Positions 9,707-17,364 are shown, numbered from the stretch's first letter. The stretch is DNA of 17,364 nt from Anthracocystis setariae (GCA_928724745.1 CAKMXJ010000033.1:1-17364); one strand, 5' to 3'. The notes: generated by a model from the sequence alone, not told the origin. Program-made: numbers and translations.

Positions 9707-9729
9707 CCGAACTTGATTGAAAAAAGGTG
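9707..9729 (-). repeat. Right terminal inverted repeat
   Basis: Reads CCGAACTTGATTG followed by an A-run and GGTG on the + strand. It is the inverted partner of the left end and is followed by TA. Confidence 0.8.
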
Positions 9730-10442
9730 TATTATAAAAACATGACTTGGCTTGGCTCGGTACGTTCGGTCCGATCCGGTGCCGACATTGATTTCTGTCG
9801 TCCAATTACAGTGTATGCAATGCCGATTCACTAGTGAAGTGAGATGCAAATCATCATCGAGTGGTGCACTTGCAACAACCCAAAGCCCTAGAACATTCGC
9901 TCTCCTGTAGCTACCGTACCAACCAAGTACAGTTTCTCGGCATCGTCCGAACCAAGTCTTGATTCATTCAGGTGAACACTCTTTTGAATTTTTTGGTCCT
10001 CAGACAGGCGTGGCATCTGCAAGGAGCCAAGCCAATCGATCGTGTGCTGGCCTTTTCTCGTGGTTGCGACCATTGTACGCCACCAGTCTTTGATTGGCGC
10101 TCAAAAAAATGGTGAGATCCACATGTCTCAACACCTGTGCTTCCGTACCACCTGGCGCTGCTTATTGCGCCGCCGTCTCGGCTCGCTACTTGCAGCGCCT
10201 GTTTCAGGCATCCCGGGGCCTTGTAACATGCTTCACATATCACTCTGCATATGCTGCTGATAAGTGTACTTTACTGTTGAGCGACGCAACTGGTGTCAAG
10301 CGATGTGGTCCGGCTGATTCCCGGCTATGCAGTGGCGGGTCGCGAGCTATGTGATTACTGTAGATTGCCATTTTTGTGGTCGGGACCGTAAACACACAGC
10401 AGCGGCAGCAGCAGCATTTCAGTGTGATTTGCGAATTTTGGC

Positions 10443-10458
10443 AAAAAAAAAAAAAAAA
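10443..10458. repeat. A16 homopolymer tract
   Basis: Sixteen consecutive A in non-coding spacer. Confidence 0.9.
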
Positions 10459-10861
10459 TTCCAATGGTGAGCCCCGTAAACCGAGCCAGTACTGCACTGT
10501 AAGTGTGCCGTGAGGGCTATTGTGCGCATACAGTACAAATTGACATGCAGTGGCTGTTAAACTGCAACTCGGCCATCCTCAGCGCAACCTCCTGTCTGTT
10601 ACAGCCTTTCTTTCGACTTGAAGACTGTCTGACCTCCTCAGCTGATCAACCATGTTGGTACGCTTCCAACACGTTGTTGCGCCTGGAAAAGAAGCATGGA
10701 AATCTGCAAACATAGCAACCGATGTTGCGAATCGACGTTGAATGCAGCACAGTCAAAACTGATCGGGAACCGCTCCCGGAAAATACGGCATCGCCCGGGA
10801 AACAGAAAATTCAAAGCCGAGGAATGTCGGGCTAAACCAACCGGTCAGAGCATCATACAGC

Positions 10862-10894
10862 GCGGTACAGTTGTGACCTACAGTCCTGTACCGC
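10862..10894. repeat. Perfect 9-bp inverted repeat with 15-nt loop
   Basis: GCGGTACAG at 10862-10870 is matched by CTGTACCGC at 10886-10894. Both arms carry GTACAG, related to the TACAGTAC word repeated in this spacer. It could be a hairpin or a dyad protein-binding site. Confidence 0.7.
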
Positions 10895-11754
10895 TACAGC
10901 AATGAGCGGGAGTTTGGCTGCTCTCGATGGACCCGTTGGTGCCAATCCAGGCCCTGCGGCTTTTGGTTTTATTATTTATTTATTTATTTTTGTTTAGGAC
11001 GCAAATGAAGATTCCACGGGAGTTACAACTGGATACAGTGCAATTGAAAAGGTCTTTGGAAATTCCTGAGCTTTCTCCGCTTTTGAACGGCGCGTACCAT
11101 ACAGTAAAGGCGCTACAGTAGTAGTGGAATTTCGAATGTGGTTAGGCCTGGTCCTCGTGGTCATGGAAGCGAGACCTGCGGCCCAACATCGAGCCCAAGC
11201 CTCGACCCAATTGGCTCCTTCGCACATCCTTGCGAATTTTTTTTGGAAAAGGTAAGAAACAATTGAAAATTTAGCGATTCCTCATATTGTAACTGGACAG
11301 AAGCTTTTCGGCCTCGAAAAATAGATCCGACGGATCCCAACAATACCTGCACTGATTGTGAAAAAGACAGGTCTGGCACTTGAAGATGGCTTTCATTTCA
11401 GTTACAATTATGCTAAAGTCGCATCGGTGGTGTACTGCGCATGGCCAGATCGAGACCCTTGAATCGGAACCCAATTCACAACAAGTCACAGAGTCGACAT
11501 TCCGTCATTGCATTTGGGTCGAATCTGCCGGGACACTCTACCAGAGACTTGTCCAGGCCAACGAAGTTAAAGAAGCGTCTGCGGACCCGTCCAGACCTTA
11601 CTTGCCGGGAATCCGTTTCGGCCGCATCTCAGAGCCCGTGGTAGAGCCAGTGAACCGCATTGCATCGAGAGCAGCCAGCTTCTGAACACGCATCGCTCAT
11701 TCCTCAGCAGCACGCTTTTTTGCTTCAGCAGTCTCAGAATTGCCTCATCAGTCT

Positions 11755-11822
11755 GTAAGTCGTTTCTACGCACTTGAGACTCTTGCACCTAACAATTTTA
11801 AATCTTTCTGAATTTTTTACAG
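11755..11822 (+). other. Candidate intron in the 5' untranslated region of the 12797 gene
   Basis: The donor is T then GTAAGT at 11755, a CTAAC branch word lies at 11789-11793, and a T-rich stretch leads to TTACAG ending at 11822. Length is 68 nt. Donor and size match the CSN6 introns nearby. The sequence after the acceptor is T- and A-rich and non-coding, so it would be a leader intron. It is not confirmed by transcript data. Confidence 0.5.
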
Positions 11823-11849
11823 ATTTTTTTATAAAAAAAAAAAAAAATT

Positions 11850-11918
11850 ATGCCGCCCCGCCCTCAGACACCGCGCCCTGACCTTGACCTTGACTCGGCT
11901 CTGGCGCGCCTTGCGTAA
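11850..11918 (+). other. Upstream ORF 1, 22 codons
   Basis: ATG at 11850 opens a short Pro/Asp/Leu-rich frame beginning MPPRPQTP and ends at TAA 11916-11918. It follows the A-tract just after the candidate leader intron. If the transcript starts upstream, it may reduce translation of the main ORF. Confidence 0.35.
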
Positions 11919-12510
11919 CCCGTCTTGGCTTGCGTCCAGACTCTTGGCCAGCCTAGCGCCTATTCCGCACAAAGAGAGACCGCGGAAGCTGTGTTGCTTC
12001 TCCCTTTGTCGCTGTCCTTCAAGTCAAGTTGCACACAACTGCCCCGTCCCTTTGGCTTGTCTCTCGCGCCCAAGGCACAGATTCACAGCATTCAACCCTC
12101 TTGCGTCTTTCAGGATTTGCATCGCACTACGTCCTCTTGTGCCGTTCGATCGTCAACGTCGGCTTCGCGGATCCACGCTGTTCCTTGCAAAAGACCCTTC
12201 TACCTATCCCAACCACCTTCACGCTCGACCTAGACTCGCATCGTTTCCCTCATCACCGGCCCCCCTCCTCCCCCATCACCTAGCTAGGTCGTCGGTTCCC
12301 TTCTACCTCGACACCATCATACATTTTCGCTTCTCTCCTTTGACCCTGTTGTCACCAGCTCATCACCATCAGCGGGCTTGAAGTTCTCTTCCCATTCTTT
12401 ACCACGAATCTCGGCACCGCTCCATTCCATCAAAAATCGATTCGATCATACCCTTCGTTGTCATTTCTGTTGCCTTGCTTTTTCCGCAGTATACCTACCG
12501 ACTCTGCCAG

Positions 12511-12519
12511 ATGTTGTAG
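12511..12519 (+). other. Upstream ORF 2, ATG TTG TAG
   Basis: This is the only ATG between 11853 and the main start at 12797. It encodes Met-Leu and stops at once. Very short upstream ORFs can slow or reset scanning ribosomes; an effect here is inferred. Confidence 0.4.
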
Positions 12520-12796
12520 CACTCCTGATAACTCAAAAACTTGTTCGACCCATACGAAAGCGCCAGCCTCCGCCTCCAGACCAAGATTCCGCATCACAGG
12601 GAGCGTTCCTACACTCGCTTTTCTTCACCACGTTTGCCTCCCAGGCTTGTTGTGACATCCTCTCGCCTTCGTCGCACAAAGTGTCGCCTGTGTGACTCGA
12701 CACCTTCGTGGATACTAGGCTCATTGTAGCCCGTGCCAAGCCCGTGCCGAGCGACGTGCGTGCAACCGGATACTCTTTACTTTCTGGTTCAAAGTC

Positions 12797-14515
12797 ATGT
12801 CCGCCGTTGCTACTCGTAGACCATCCTTGACGCCATCTTCACCTGCTTCCCGTCGAGGATCCTGGGTCGACGTTCACGTCGGTAGCGCACCTACATCACG
12901 TCGAGGCTCCCGAGTTGACCTGTCTAGCAACGCTTCGATCGCCACCTCAAACATCGCATCCGAGCGACATCCAGCTTCATCCAAACTTGCCATCAACCAA
13001 CTTATCAGCAATCTTTCGCAGCACGCTTCAGAATCGAGCCTCGCAATGTCGTCACCAACAAGCACTTGTCCGGCACCCACCGCCGAGCCGCAAGGCCTCA
13101 AGCGCAAGTTCGATGCCGACTCCGACTCGTCCACGCCGTTCAAGGTCCCGGCCTCTGAGATTCAGCTTCCGTCTGATCCTCTCCGTCGCGCTAGTATCAT
13201 CAATCTGGCTACAGCAGCGGCGGCGGCAGTGCTGCACAGCCAAGTCGGTCAGCGTCGCATGTCAGCCAACAATTCCGAACACGAACAAAAGCGCCAGCGT
13301 GTCGAGCAGCTCGGCGTGCTCATCGAACAGGCTCGTAAGGCCAGTGTCGGCACCATGAGTCTCGACATCACCCGCCACGTAGAGAGCGCCTCGCAAAATG
13401 TCGCCATCGCCACTGCGTTAGCCAACCATCTCGGCCTCACACCAACTTCATCGCGAGCTTCCACTCCTTCTGCGACCACACCATCTTCTCCCACCAAAGA
13501 GCCTGTCAAGGCGCTAGGCGTGCCGGCGACTCCTACAACACCCAAGAGCCCTCTTGCTTCTCAGCCCATCAACGCAGCTCAGCTTTCAGAGGATTCAACA
13601 GCAGCGCGGAACCAATCCACTTCGTCCGTGGCAGCTGTCAACGTGGACGACGAAGTCGCCAAAGCTAAGCAGCGTTCGGTCTCACCCCCGTCTGCTTCCA
13701 ACATGCCAGCCATCACTCTCACCCAGACTGATTCGCCGTCTGGAGCATCCTTGTCTGGCGGATCGATTCTCGACGAGGCCAAGGAAGCAGCTCAAACATA
13801 CAGTCGCTTTTACCGCTTTGAAAAGGAATGGGCACACAAGGCACTGGAACTGGAGCGTCGCCGTAGCTCTGTACGTATTGACCCGCTTCACAACCCGAAC
13901 CCCACGTTGCCTCCGCCGGCAGAACTCGAAGACAAGGTACGCGATTCAACAACTCCCAAGCAGCACTCGGCACCTCAGTCTCGCATCATGTCCAGGGGAA
14001 CGTCGCCCTTCGGCGATGCGCACGCAGCAGCCTTGCGAACACCGCAAAGTGCACCAAACGGATCTTTCTCATCATCACAGCGTGGCTCCTCGGGCGGTCT
14101 AGTGGGCGTGCTGTCGAATCTGGCCGAACTGATCGAACACCGTCAACGATCGTGCTCTGGTTTGGAAGCGCTCGCCGAGCAAGCCAAGGAGCTGCCTGTG
14201 AAGCGCTTGAGCCAACCCAATCCACATTTGCGTACGACGTTTGGTGAATTCTCTTGGGCGAAGAAGGCGAGCCCTAGTGCGCCTGTCAGCAGCGGCGCGC
14301 GACCAAGCGTGATCAACGAAGGCGATGCCGACTCGGATGCCTCGTCTTGGAAAGACGATGCCTCGATCCACAGTGAAGCGGTTGGCGCTAAACCACTGGC
14401 GCGGCCAACGCTGTTGCAGGTCAAGTCGGAAAAAAGGATTAAACAAGAGGCTGAGTCTGACGGCGATACACCAGCAACGCCACGGTCTACGATGAGCATT
14501 GCCAGTTTGCTCTAA
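12797..14515 (+). CDS. Unrecognised Ser/Thr-rich, probably nuclear regulatory protein, 572 aa
   Basis: I do not recognise the family. The ORF is uninterrupted and has consistent coding bias. Most of it looks disordered. RRxS motifs, the protein kinase A consensus, occur at S10, S22, S38, S133, S156 and S358, with many SP/TP sites. Basic clusters KRKF (102-105) and QKRQR (164-168) could be nuclear localisation signals. An Ala-rich helix (138-145) precedes a possible helix around VEQLGVLIEQARK. A helical block YRFEKEWAHKALELERRRSS (about 339-358) is the most folded-looking part, with another near GVLSNLAELIEHRQRS. Near the C-terminus VKSE (542-545) and IKQEAESDGD (548-557) fit the sumoylation consensus, the second with the acidic extension. 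This suggests a transcriptional or signalling regulator, as inference. The start is the first ATG after the ATG-poor leader. It converges with the monooxygenase gene. Confidence 0.8.
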   Translation: MSAVATRRPSLTPSSPASRRGSWVDVHVGSAPTSRRGSRVDLSSNASIATSNIASERHPASSKLAINQLISNLSQHASESSLAMSSPTSTCPAPTAEPQGLKRKFDADSDSSTPFKVPASEIQLPSDPLRRASIINLATAAAAAVLHSQVGQRRMSANNSEHEQKRQRVEQLGVLIEQARKASVGTMSLDITRHVESASQNVAIATALANHLGLTPTSSRASTPSATTPSSPTKEPVKALGVPATPTTPKSPLASQPINAAQLSEDSTAARNQSTSSVAAVNVDDEVAKAKQRSVSPPSASNMPAITLTQTDSPSGASLSGGSILDEAKEAAQTYSRFYRFEKEWAHKALELERRRSSVRIDPLHNPNPTLPPPAELEDKVRDSTTPKQHSAPQSRIMSRGTSPFGDAHAAALRTPQSAPNGSFSSSQRGSSGGLVGVLSNLAELIEHRQRSCSGLEALAEQAKELPVKRLSQPNPHLRTTFGEFSWAKKASPSAPVSSGARPSVINEGDADSDASSWKDDASIHSEAVGAKPLARPTLLQVKSEKRIKQEAESDGDTPATPRSTMSIASLL

Positions 14516-14836
14516 AAAGTGCATCGGTGACCGCCGATCCACCTCTTCTTTGTCTAAGCTTTTCGCACGCTTCGGCTGTTCCGCACTTTTTTTGACCTGA
14601 CACGTGCATTATTGGAGCATGCGGACCTTTCCTCGGAACGTCTTGTCATCGTATCCTATCCATCCGTCATCATATTGCTTCATAGCGTGTAACACCGGCG
14701 CAGTTTCGTTCCGCTCTCTGCGCCACAAGACGCTTACCCTGCGCTTCGTCGCCTTTGGTGGTTTCAACGCCTTTGCGCAGCGCAGGCACCCGAATCTGCC
14801 CCAAGCAGAACGGGCGGCGGCCACCTTATAAACCCT

Positions 14837-14859
14837 TGAGGTGGCTTTGCGCCACCTCA
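14837..14859. repeat. Perfect 9-bp stem hairpin with 5-nt loop
   Basis: TGAGGTGGC (14837-14845), loop TTTGC, then GCCACCTCA (14851-14859). It lies about 320 bases after the stop of the + strand gene. It may be an RNA structure in the 3' untranslated region or a DNA dyad; bacterial-type termination does not apply in a fungus. Confidence 0.7.
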
Positions 14860-15032
14860 CCCTCTTTCCTCCTTTTAGCACATTTCGTTATCCTGTACTT
14901 TTATGTCGCAACTTTGCTTGTCTGCTAAAGTTACCCCCCATCTGCACGGTTTTATCTCTGGATCGCATGTAACGCTAAGTTACCTCGGGTGCGTGCTGGC
15001 TGGATCACAAGTTTCTCCGCATCAAAATGGAC

Positions 15033-15050
15033 TTTTTTTTTTTTTTTTTT
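15033..15050. repeat. T18 homopolymer tract
   Basis: Eighteen consecutive T in the convergent spacer. Confidence 0.9.
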
Positions 15051-16183
15051 ACAATTTCAGGACTGCCGCACGCTGTTGGAGTTTGCTTGGGCGAAAATTT
15101 TAAGAAATGGGGGGAGGAGTTGGGGTTTTTGGAGAGCCAAGAGAGAGAGAGAGAGGGTGGGGGGGGGGACAAGATTCAGAGGCAAAGATAACGTTATTTT
15201 ACAAGCGGGCAGCACTTGTTGTTGTGTTGGTGGAAGAGGAGGAGGGACGGAGGAAAGCGTTAAAGTAGATCTCTAGCGCATTGAAGTCATAAATGGGGGG
15301 TGATTGCACCGACGTAACCGTCTGGTCTTACTACTACTATACCACCATCAGGTAAACCCCACTTGTCATGCAATGCACCAACAAATTGATTGTCGAGGGT
15401 AACCTTGAAAGCGCCATGACCTGCTTCAATATCGTCGCAGTAAAGCATACTTTTAAGTGCGCCGAGATGTGCGATCTGCTCGATCTCAATCTCGAAACGT
15501 TGCGATTTGACAATCAGCAGCAGATGAAAGAAAGGATTGGCTTCCGAAGCGAAACCGTCGGAAAGGCCGGTGTTAAGCGACATGGGCAATTGGTGATACG
15601 CCTGGTTGGCCAAAACGTGCACGCTGATTGGCACGAAACCGATTAACAAACGACTTTTCCGAAGCGAGGTGCTTAGCAAAAGCCTCGAGATGACGCATGT
15701 TCTTGTTCAGATCGCCTGCACACACGTACAAACGGAATCCACCGGGAGCGGTGAATTGAATCTCGTGAATCATACGCACCGGCTGCGAATTCGACCACCT
15801 CGTCGCCCAAGCCGGCTGCAACCGACGTCCCGGCTCGAGCTTATCCGTAATCTTGCCAATCCCGAGCTTCGATGGATCGCGATAGTTGAGCACGTTGTCG
15901 GCGTAGATCACACCGGGCACCCGTAGTAAATGCGGCGTTTCGACGCTGGATGTTGATAAAATGTTCGCGTTTCTCGGCTTCGGTCATGGTGGCGACCTCT
16001 GGCGTGTTCTTGGGAACCTCGCCCGAGAAAAGCGCCGAATACTCGGCGTCAAAGTCGATCAGCTGCTTACCCGTAGCCCAACGTTCATCGTGGTACGTGC
16101 CGAGCAAGATGTCCGCGTCAGCCAATCCCTTTTCCACCAGGTTGATCCTCCACGCCATCGCTTGCGAGTCGATGATGGCAGTG

Positions 16184-16240
16184 TTCATACCCTGACCAGC
16201 CTTGGGCGAGTGCGTGTGGCAAGCATCACCCGCCAGAAGA
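16184..16240 (-). other. Intact GD (FAD-ribityl) motif of the monooxygenase
   Basis: GDACHTHSPKAGQGMN is a near-exact example of the second FAD-contact motif of class A flavoprotein hydroxylases, and the HTHSPKAGQGMN form is typical of phenol 2-monooxygenases. It sits in the longest undamaged stretch (15841-16395) and is the main basis for the family call. Confidence 0.9.
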
Positions 16241-17239
16241 ACACGGTGTGCAGGGAACGCACCACCGCTAGCAGTCTTGCCCGCAGGAAGCGAGTATCTC
16301 GACACAAGCCGCTGACCAATCGGATAGCACGTAAACCACCTGACACCCTTGAAGTCAAACTTGTACGGGTAGGCGATCTCCTTGATAGCCTTCATCGCCC
16401 ACTTTCGGCGGTGACCTTGTCGCGTGCATCCAACGCCGACTCCTTTGCTCTTCTCGCCGCCCAGTCGGTTGACCTGAGTGTAGCATCGATGATGGGCTCA
16501 CCCTTCTCGTGTGTTCTCCTCGTGGGAAGATGAGTAGAGCGCACCATGGTTCTTGGAGCGAATAGCGGCGATCTTGCGCGACATCGGGGAATAGTTTTCA
16601 ACAACGCAGTCGAGGGCCGCCGCAGGAGCGTGTCAACCCAATCGCCGTTGAACGAAAAATTGTGACGGTCCTCGAGTGTCTTGACGAAGGCGCGATCGAC
16701 CACCATCGCAGCCGACGAGGTACTGGTTCGGATGGTCTTGAAGTCTCGTTTGGTAAGCTTAAGGATGCTGATAGGTGCACCACCTTCGTTGGTATGACTC
16801 AAGGACGGGCTTCATCTTTCAAGATGGACGTGAATGTGCAGACTTACCAATGGTCATCCTCGAAATTCTGGTAAGCCCAAGGACGAGTGACACGCTGACC
16901 ATGTCGCTCCATGTCCCTGAGGAAGCCACCTCGATGAGACCCCTGCTGAAGACCGAGCGTACAGTTGTCCTGGATCTCCATATCGGTAGGGAACGACTGA
17001 ACTCGTCGGGTACGCTCGATGCCACGCTGACCATCGGAGCGAGGGTCCCAAAAGGTTCGCTCGTATGAAGGTGCGCTGCGATTGAAGAATTCCGGAACCG
17101 GAGCGGCTCCATGCTGCGTATGCACTTCGATGGTTCGTGGCTGGATACCGCTCGCGTCGGCCAGCGGTGGTGGGCTCCGATCGCTCGTCGATGACCAGCA
17201 CGTCAAAGCCGCCAGCTGAGCCAGAGATGTGGCAAGCAG

Positions 17240-17275
17240 ATCAAATCAGGCTGGGTCGACCCTTACGAGGACATC
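17240..17275 (-). other. Destroyed Rossmann (GxGxxG) segment of the monooxygenase
   Basis: After DVLV, where the family has GAGPAG, the sequence reads RVDPA, then TGA at 17248-17246, then FDLLATSLAQLA. The flanking DVLV and LATSLAQL are conserved, so the site is correctly placed. The change involves at least one base substitution as well as lost glycines and cannot be explained by a single indel. Confidence 0.6.
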
Positions 17276-17364
17276 CCCACGAGGTGCGGTCGATGTGAGG
17301 GAGAGGATCAGGGTAGCTTGTGGAGTACTCGGGCATGGTGACTAATTTCGCCTTGGTCTCTCGA

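Larger units (their letters stand above)
9132..9729. mobile_element. 598-bp non-coding element with terminal inverted repeats and TA flanks (MITE-like)
   Basis: The left end begins CACCTTTTTTC at 9132 and continues through ATCAAGTTCGG to 9154. The right end (9707-9729) is its reverse complement with one mismatch. The inverted repeat is 23 bp (25 bp if the flanking TA is counted). The dinucleotide TA sits on both sides (9130-9131 and 9730-9731), as in the TA target duplication of Tc1/mariner-type transposons. No transposase-like ORF lies between the ends. Size, lack of coding and structure fit a miniature inverted-repeat transposable element moved by a transposase encoded elsewhere. The Tc1/mariner link rests only on the TA flanks, and a chance TA is possible. 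The left third holds TTCGGTA repeats. Confidence 0.65.
9732..11754. other. Gene-poor spacer, second part
   Basis: I see no convincing gene on either strand. The stretch holds a 16-base A-tract (10443-10458), an exact TACAGTAC (10529-10536), two TACAGTA heptamers (11100-11106, 11114-11120), a 9-bp inverted repeat (10862-10894) and an ATTT repeat near 10966-10990. The right end probably includes the promoter and transcription start of the gene at 12797. Confidence 0.6.
11823..12796 (+). promoter_or_regulatory. Long C/T-rich 5' leader nearly free of ATG
   Basis: This 974-nt stretch before the 572-aa ORF is pyrimidine-rich and holds a 15-base A-tract (11833-11847). It contains only two ATG triplets on the + strand, at 11850 and 12511, both opening very short ORFs. 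Strong ATG depletion in a stretch this long suggests it is transcribed and scanned by ribosomes, or is a promoter plus leader. Long frames on this strand lack ATG and look like by-products of the biased base composition. Confidence 0.55.
14516..15286. other. Convergent spacer between two gene 3' ends
   Basis: This holds the 3' untranslated regions of the 572-aa gene and of the monooxygenase remnant. I see no supported gene. It includes a 9-bp stem hairpin (14837-14859), a T18 tract (15033-15050), a GA repeat (about 15141-15156) followed by ten G (15159-15168), and a GTAAC/GTTAC inverted pair near 14969-14983. Confidence 0.65.
15287..17336 (-). pseudogene. Phenol 2-monooxygenase-family FAD hydroxylase, full span but many frameshifts
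   Basis: The family uses NADPH, FAD and O2 to ortho-hydroxylate phenols to catechols. The start reads MPEYSTSYPDPLPHIDRTSW from the ATG at 17336 (A at -3). Family landmarks follow in order but in different frames: IDERSEPTTAG (about 17185), GIQPRTIEV and SYERTFWDPRSDG (about 17150-17035), the DG motif YLVGCDGGRSRLRQ (about 16725-16685), the GD motif LLAGDACHTHSPKAGQGMN (about 16240-16184), then a thioredoxin-like C-terminal domain with FRLYVCAGDLN, ending in GGIVVVRPDGYVGAITPHL. The 2050-bp span fits a protein of about 665-680 residues. At least eight frame changes occur, for example near 15650, 15920, 16395, 16520, 16640, 16730, 16850 and 17150. A stop codon sits at the expected GxGxxG loop (17246-17248). 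As written it cannot make an enzyme. It may be a true pseudogene or an intact gene damaged by sequencing error. Confidence 0.85.

Noticed and set aside
9401..9745. 114-codon + strand frame inside the inverted-repeat element as a transposase
   Set aside because: It has no DDE-type or helix-turn-helix signature, runs through the right terminal repeat and is too short.
10094..10354. 86-codon + strand frame
   Set aside because: It begins at TTG, has Cys/Ser-rich random-looking composition and no motif.
11380..11685. 101-codon + strand frame just upstream of the candidate leader intron
   Set aside because: No recognisable motif, no good start context and no in-frame splice into a coding exon; possibly promoter or leader of the 12797 gene.
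7271..11754. Search for CRISPR-like arrays, LTRs or a retroelement
   Set aside because: Repeats found are tandem or short dispersed words without regular spacers; no long direct repeats or polymerase motifs are visible.
11884..12695. Long + strand frames in the leader that could be N-terminal exons of the 572-aa gene
   Set aside because: They lack ATG starts, come from C/T-rich composition and have no convincing donor joining them in frame to 12797.

Overview
The window looks like nuclear DNA of a basidiomycete fungus, most likely a smut (Ustilaginomycetes). Supporting signs are moderate GC, short GT-AG introns that mostly begin GTAAGT, Ser/Thr-rich low-complexity proteins typical of that group, and a C/T-rich leader. 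No bacterial, viral or organellar signatures are visible. The assignment is an inference from style and protein resemblance; no search was run.

Layout. (1) 1-4253, + strand: a long Ser-rich, partly coiled-coil protein gene, open at the 5' edge and broken by about eleven reading-frame changes. (2) 4254-4761: a simple-repeat spacer. (3) 4762-4998, - strand: an intact 78-aa histone-fold protein that I read as the kinetochore subunit CENP-W. (4) 4999-5349: a 351-bp divergent promoter. (5) 5350-6913, + strand: COP9 signalosome subunit 6 (CSN6), six exons, intact, 361 aa. (6) 6914-7270: possible short coding remnants, unresolved. (7) 7271 to about 11750: a 4.5-kb gene-poor spacer. It holds a 598-bp non-coding element with 22-bp terminal inverted repeats flanked by TA, two tandem repeats, long A-tracts and six exact copies of the octamer TACAGTAC. 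(8) about 11755-12796: a probable long 5' leader with one candidate intron, one 22-codon upstream ORF and then only one further ATG, a two-codon ORF. (9) 12797-14515, + strand: an intact 572-aa unrecognised, probably nuclear regulatory protein with six RRxS motifs and two C-terminal sumoylation consensus sites. (10) 14516-15286: a convergent spacer. (11) 15287-17336, - strand: a phenol 2-monooxygenase-family flavoprotein gene spanning the full family length but broken by at least eight frame changes and a stop at the FAD-binding loop.

The genes do not form a pathway. CSN6 acts in the COP9 signalosome (cullin deneddylation), CENP-W in the inner kinetochore, and the monooxygenase in aromatic catabolism. 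The damage is concentrated at the two window ends, while everything between about 3.9 and 15.6 kb that can be tested is intact. This could mean unpolished contig ends or two real pseudogenes, and the sequence alone does not settle which. I found no clearly new multi-gene system. The items most worth a second look are the CENP-W candidate, the inverted-repeat element, the TACAGTAC cluster and the ATG-depleted leader.
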